Shown: positions 6,474 through 8,566 of the stretch, piece after piece
How positions within the stretch are numbered: position 1 is the first letter of the stretch
Layout of the letters: the number at the start of each line of letters is the position of its first letter
Origin: Pseudomonadota bacterium
GTDB taxonomy: Bacteria; Pseudomonadota; Alphaproteobacteria; Rhizobiales; Kaistiaceae
DNA length: 8,566 nt
Direction: 5' to 3'
Assembly: GCA_023433185.1 (NCBI GenBank)
Contig: JAEZEN010000028.1
Span: forward strand, 1 to 8,566
Notes under the pieces: model-generated
The model's input: the letters and a program-made list of their open reading frames with translations, nothing else
Database searches by the model: none
What the model was told of the DNA's origin: nothing
Program-made: the position numbers and the translations under genes

Positions 6474-7481
6474 ATGTCGAAATGGGTCTACGGGATCACC
6501 CGGCGCACGACGCTCGCCGTCGCGGCGGCCGGCCTCGCTGCCGTCGCCTTCGTGGCGCTGGCGAGCGCGGCGAAGGAGACGCCGATCAAGGTTGCCGCCA
6601 TCTACACCGTACCGGTCGAGCAGCAGTGGGTGTCGCGCATCCACGAGGCGCTGAATGCGGCGCAGGAACGTGGCGACATCACCTACGCCCACTCGGAGGA
6701 TGTCGCCAATACCGACTACGAGCGCGTCATGCGCGAATATGCCGAGCAGGGCACCGACCTGGTCTTCGGCGAGGTCTTCGGCGTCGAGCAGGCGGCGCGG
6801 AAGGTCGCGGAGGACTATCCCGAGGTCGCCTTCGTGATGGGCTCCTCCTTCGCGCCGCAGGAGCCGAACTTCTCGGTCTTCGACAACTTCATCCACGAGC
6901 CGAGCTACCTCACCGGCATGATCGCCGGCGCGGAGACCGAGTCGAACGTCATCGGCATGGTCGGCGGTTACGCCATTCCCGAGGTCAACCGCCTGATGAA
7001 CGCCTTCATGGCGGGGGCGCTTTCGGTCAATCCCGACGTCAAGTTCCTCGTCACCTTCATCAACTCCTGGTACGACCCGCCGAAGGCCAAGGAAGCCGCC
7101 TTCGCCATGATCGATGCCGGCGCCGACGTCATGTATGCCGAGCGTTTCGGCGTCTCCGACGCTGCCAAGGAGCGCGGCATCAAGGCGATCGGCAACGTCA
7201 TCGACACGGCGTCCGACTATCCCGGGACCATTCTCGCCTCGGCGCTCTGGCACATGGAGCCCTCGGTCGATGCCGCGGTCGCGGCGGTTCTCGGCGGCAC
7301 CTACGCGGCCGAGGACTACAGCAAGTACTCCTACATGGGCGTCGGTGGCGGCTCGCTGGTCTTCGACGAGGCCCTGGTCGATGCCGCCGTCGCCGAGGCG
7401 GTCAAGGCGAAGCAGGCCGAGATCATGGCCGGGACCTTCACGGTCGAGATCGACGACGACGAGCCGAAGTCGACGAACTGA
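6474..7481 (+). CDS. BMP/PnrA-family ABC transporter substrate-binding protein
   Basis: A 335-residue periplasmic binding protein of the BMP (basic membrane protein, Med/PnrA) family. Characterised members of this family bind purine nucleosides. Seen: an N-terminal export signal with an Arg pair (TRRTTLA, Arg10-Arg11), a hydrophobic stretch at 14-30 and an Ala-Ser-Ala site near residue 32; then the family core with IKVAAIYTVPVEQQW, DLVFGEVFGVEQAA, PNFSVFDNFIHEPSYLTGMIAG, VGGYAIPEVNR and SWYDPPKAKEAA. No lipobox cysteine is present, so the mature protein is probably soluble in the periplasm rather than a lipoprotein. The Arg pair and mild hydrophobicity resemble a Tat signal but lack a strong consensus, so Sec export is also possible. 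ATG 6474 has AGGAGGG (6457-6463) upstream; an in-frame extension to 6384 would bury the signal and is rejected. It is the first gene of an importer operon; the ligand is unknown. Confidence 0.93.
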   Translation: MSKWVYGITRRTTLAVAAAGLAAVAFVALASAAKETPIKVAAIYTVPVEQQWVSRIHEALNAAQERGDITYAHSEDVANTDYERVMREYAEQGTDLVFGEVFGVEQAARKVAEDYPEVAFVMGSSFAPQEPNFSVFDNFIHEPSYLTGMIAGAETESNVIGMVGGYAIPEVNRLMNAFMAGALSVNPDVKFLVTFINSWYDPPKAKEAAFAMIDAGADVMYAERFGVSDAAKERGIKAIGNVIDTASDYPGTILASALWHMEPSVDAAVAAVLGGTYAAEDYSKYSYMGVGGGSLVFDEALVDAAVAEAVKAKQAEIMAGTFTVEIDDDEPKSTN

Positions 7482-7533
7482 CACATCCTGCTGGGGGCGC
7501 GGGGTGTCGTGACATGACCTGGAGACGCGTGGT

Positions 7534-7676
7534 TGCGTCCTTCGAGGCTCGGGCTGCGCCCTCGCACCTCAGGATGAGGAAGGTAGGCACTCTCCATCGA
7601 TCGCGGTGGCCTGGATCGCGATCTCCATCATCCCTCATCCTGAGGAGCCCCGCGCAGCGGGGCCTCGAAGGACGCA
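7534..7676. repeat. Imperfect inverted repeat between importer genes (REP/BIME-like)
   Basis: The outer arms TGCGTCCTTCGAGGC (7534-7548) and GCCTCGAAGGACGCA (7662-7676) are perfect 15-base reverse complements. The inner arms CCTCAGGATGAGG (7567-7579) and CCTCATCCTGAGG (7633-7645) are perfect over 13 bases. The 16-18 bases between outer and inner arms are partly complementary, sharing a GCTGCGC/GCGCAGC core. The right half folds on its own: GCCCCGC (7647-7653) with GCGGGGC (7657-7663) around a GCA loop. The central 7580-7632 segment carries two copies each of TCTCCATC (7591-7598, 7622-7629) and GATCGCG (7599-7605, 7614-7620). The architecture is two facing REP-like units. Similar sequences with CTCATCCTGAGG and CTCGAAGGA are, to my recollection, common intergenic repeats in Rhizobiales. 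It fills most of the gap between binding-protein and ATPase genes, where a stable stem could protect the upstream mRNA or reduce downstream expression. Confidence 0.85.
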
Positions 7677-7698
7677 GTTCCGTCGAGCGAGCGCGCCC

Positions 7699-8566
7699 GT
7701 GAGCGACGCCCCCGTCGTCCTCCGCCTCTCCGGTATCACCAAGCGCTTCGGCGCGCTCGTCGCCAACGACGGCATAGACCTCGAACTGCGCCGCGGCGAG
7801 GTGCTGGCACTCCTCGGCGAGAACGGCGCCGGCAAGACGACGCTGATGAACATCCTCTTCGGCCACTACGTCGCCGACGAGGGCACGGTCTCCGTAGCGG
7901 ACGGGAACGGCGGGCTCGCGCCGCTGCCGCCGGGTTCGCCGCACGCCGCGCTCGCCGCCGGCATCGGCATGGTCCACCAGCACTTCACCCTCGCCGAGAA
8001 CCTGACCGGCCTCGAGAACATCATGCTCGGCACCGAGCCGGTGCTCCGGCTCCGCAAGCGCACCGGCGCGGCGCGGCGGAAGGTCGAGGCGGTGATGCGC
8101 GAGTCCGGACTGGCGGTCGACCTCGACGTCCAGGTTTCGCGACTGACGGTGGGCGAGCGGCAGCGGGTCGAGATCCTGAAGGCGCTCTACCGCGACGCCC
8201 GCATCCTCGTCCTCGACGAGCCGACCGCGGTGCTCACGCCCACCGAGGCCGACGGGCTCTTCGCCACGGTGCGGTCGCTGGCGGCCAACGGGCTTGCGGT
8301 GATCTTCATCTCGCACAAGCTCGGCGAGGTCCTCGCCGTCTCGAATCGGATCGCGGTCCTGCGGGGCGGGCGGAAGGCCGGCGAGATGCCGACCGCCGAG
8401 GCCGACCGCCGGAGCATCGCCGAGATGATGGTCGGCCGCGAGGTGCCGGCGAGCCGGCGGACGGCGCAGGCGCGTGGCGCCGACCTGCTCGTCCTCGAAG
8501 GTGTGAGCCTCCATGGCGACCATTGGCGCGCCCTCACCCAGGCGAGCCTCGCCGTCGGTGCCGGCG
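7699..8566 (+). CDS. BMP-type ABC transporter ATP-binding protein, 5' part
   Basis: The frame opens at GTG 7699 and runs off the right edge without a stop: 289 complete codons of a protein that in this family is usually about 500 residues with two ATPase domains. The first domain is complete: LSGITKRFGALVAND at the start, Walker A GENGAGKT (40-47), Q-loop Gln94 in MVHQHFTLAENL, signature LTVGERQRVEI (149-159), Walker B ILVLDEPT (169-176) and the H-loop His206 in IFISHKLGEV. AEMMVGREV (about 246) is the usual link to the second domain, which is just beginning in LVLEGVSL near the edge. This layout is that of BMP/ribose-class importers, with two permease genes expected downstream. The GTG start has only a weak ribosome-binding sequence; AAGGAC lies 25 bases upstream inside the repeat arm, consistent with modest translation. 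Confidence 0.93.
   Translation, partial: MSDAPVVLRLSGITKRFGALVANDGIDLELRRGEVLALLGENGAGKTTLMNILFGHYVADEGTVSVADGNGGLAPLPPGSPHAALAAGIGMVHQHFTLAENLTGLENIMLGTEPVLRLRKRTGAARRKVEAVMRESGLAVDLDVQVSRLTVGERQRVEILKALYRDARILVLDEPTAVLTPTEADGLFATVRSLAANGLAVIFISHKLGEVLAVSNRIAVLRGGRKAGEMPTAEADRRSIAEMMVGREVPASRRTAQARGADLLVLEGVSLHGDHWRALTQASLAVGAG

Noticed and set aside
7534..7676. Intrinsic terminator ending the binding-protein transcript
   Set aside because: There is no T run after either stem, the stems are separated by a long loop, and the importer ATPase follows directly. A REP-like repeat fits better.

Overview
The window reads as chromosomal DNA of a GC-rich alphaproteobacterium, possibly Hyphomicrobiales/Rhizobiales. 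The evidence is the uniformly high GC with strong G/C third-codon preference, the family composition (SdhA, DUF29, DUF3052, CreD, CobF, a BMP-type ABC importer), and a palindromic repeat resembling short intergenic repeats common in that order. No rRNA, tRNA, CRISPR array, insertion sequence or phage gene was recognised.

Layout. (1) 2-526 (+): C-terminal third of SdhA, the succinate dehydrogenase flavoprotein. (2) 536-1066 (+): a noticeably AT-richer reading frame starting 9 bases after the sdhA stop. It encodes a GIY-YIG-like nuclease interrupted by one in-frame TGA, and it sits where sdhB would be expected. (3) 1204-2115 (+): a DUF29 gene and a DUF3052 gene 9 bases apart. (4) 2249-3673 (+): creD, an inner-membrane protein, preceded by a hairpin and a strong ribosome-binding site. 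(5) 3661-4575 (-): a DapA/NanA-superfamily enzyme whose stop overlaps that of creD by 13 bases. It lacks residues diagnostic of lysine-pathway DapA and looks more like 1-pyrroline-4-hydroxy-2-carboxylate deaminase. (6) 4756-5541 (+): an inositol-monophosphatase-family enzyme, divergent from gene 5 across a 180-base promoter region. (7) 5560-6306 (-): cobF of the aerobic cobalamin pathway, convergent with gene 6. (8) 6474-7481 (+): a BMP/PnrA-type periplasmic binding protein, then a 217-base gap holding a 143-base inverted repeat, then 7699 to the window end (+): the 5' part of the ABC ATPase, cut off by the window edge.

How it fits together. Genes 1-4 all point rightward but are a functional mixture: one TCA-cycle gene, a probably broken nuclease, two domain-of-unknown-function genes and a membrane protein. 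The last two genes are the start of a BMP-type ABC importer operon, whose permease genes would be expected beyond the right edge. The repeat between binding protein and ATPase is placed like the REP elements that help keep binding-protein expression above that of the membrane components in other importers. I see no clearly new multi-gene system. The points most worth a second look are the disrupted GIY-YIG frame inside what should be the sdh operon, the inverted repeat in the importer operon, and the active-site substitutions in the DapA-like enzyme.
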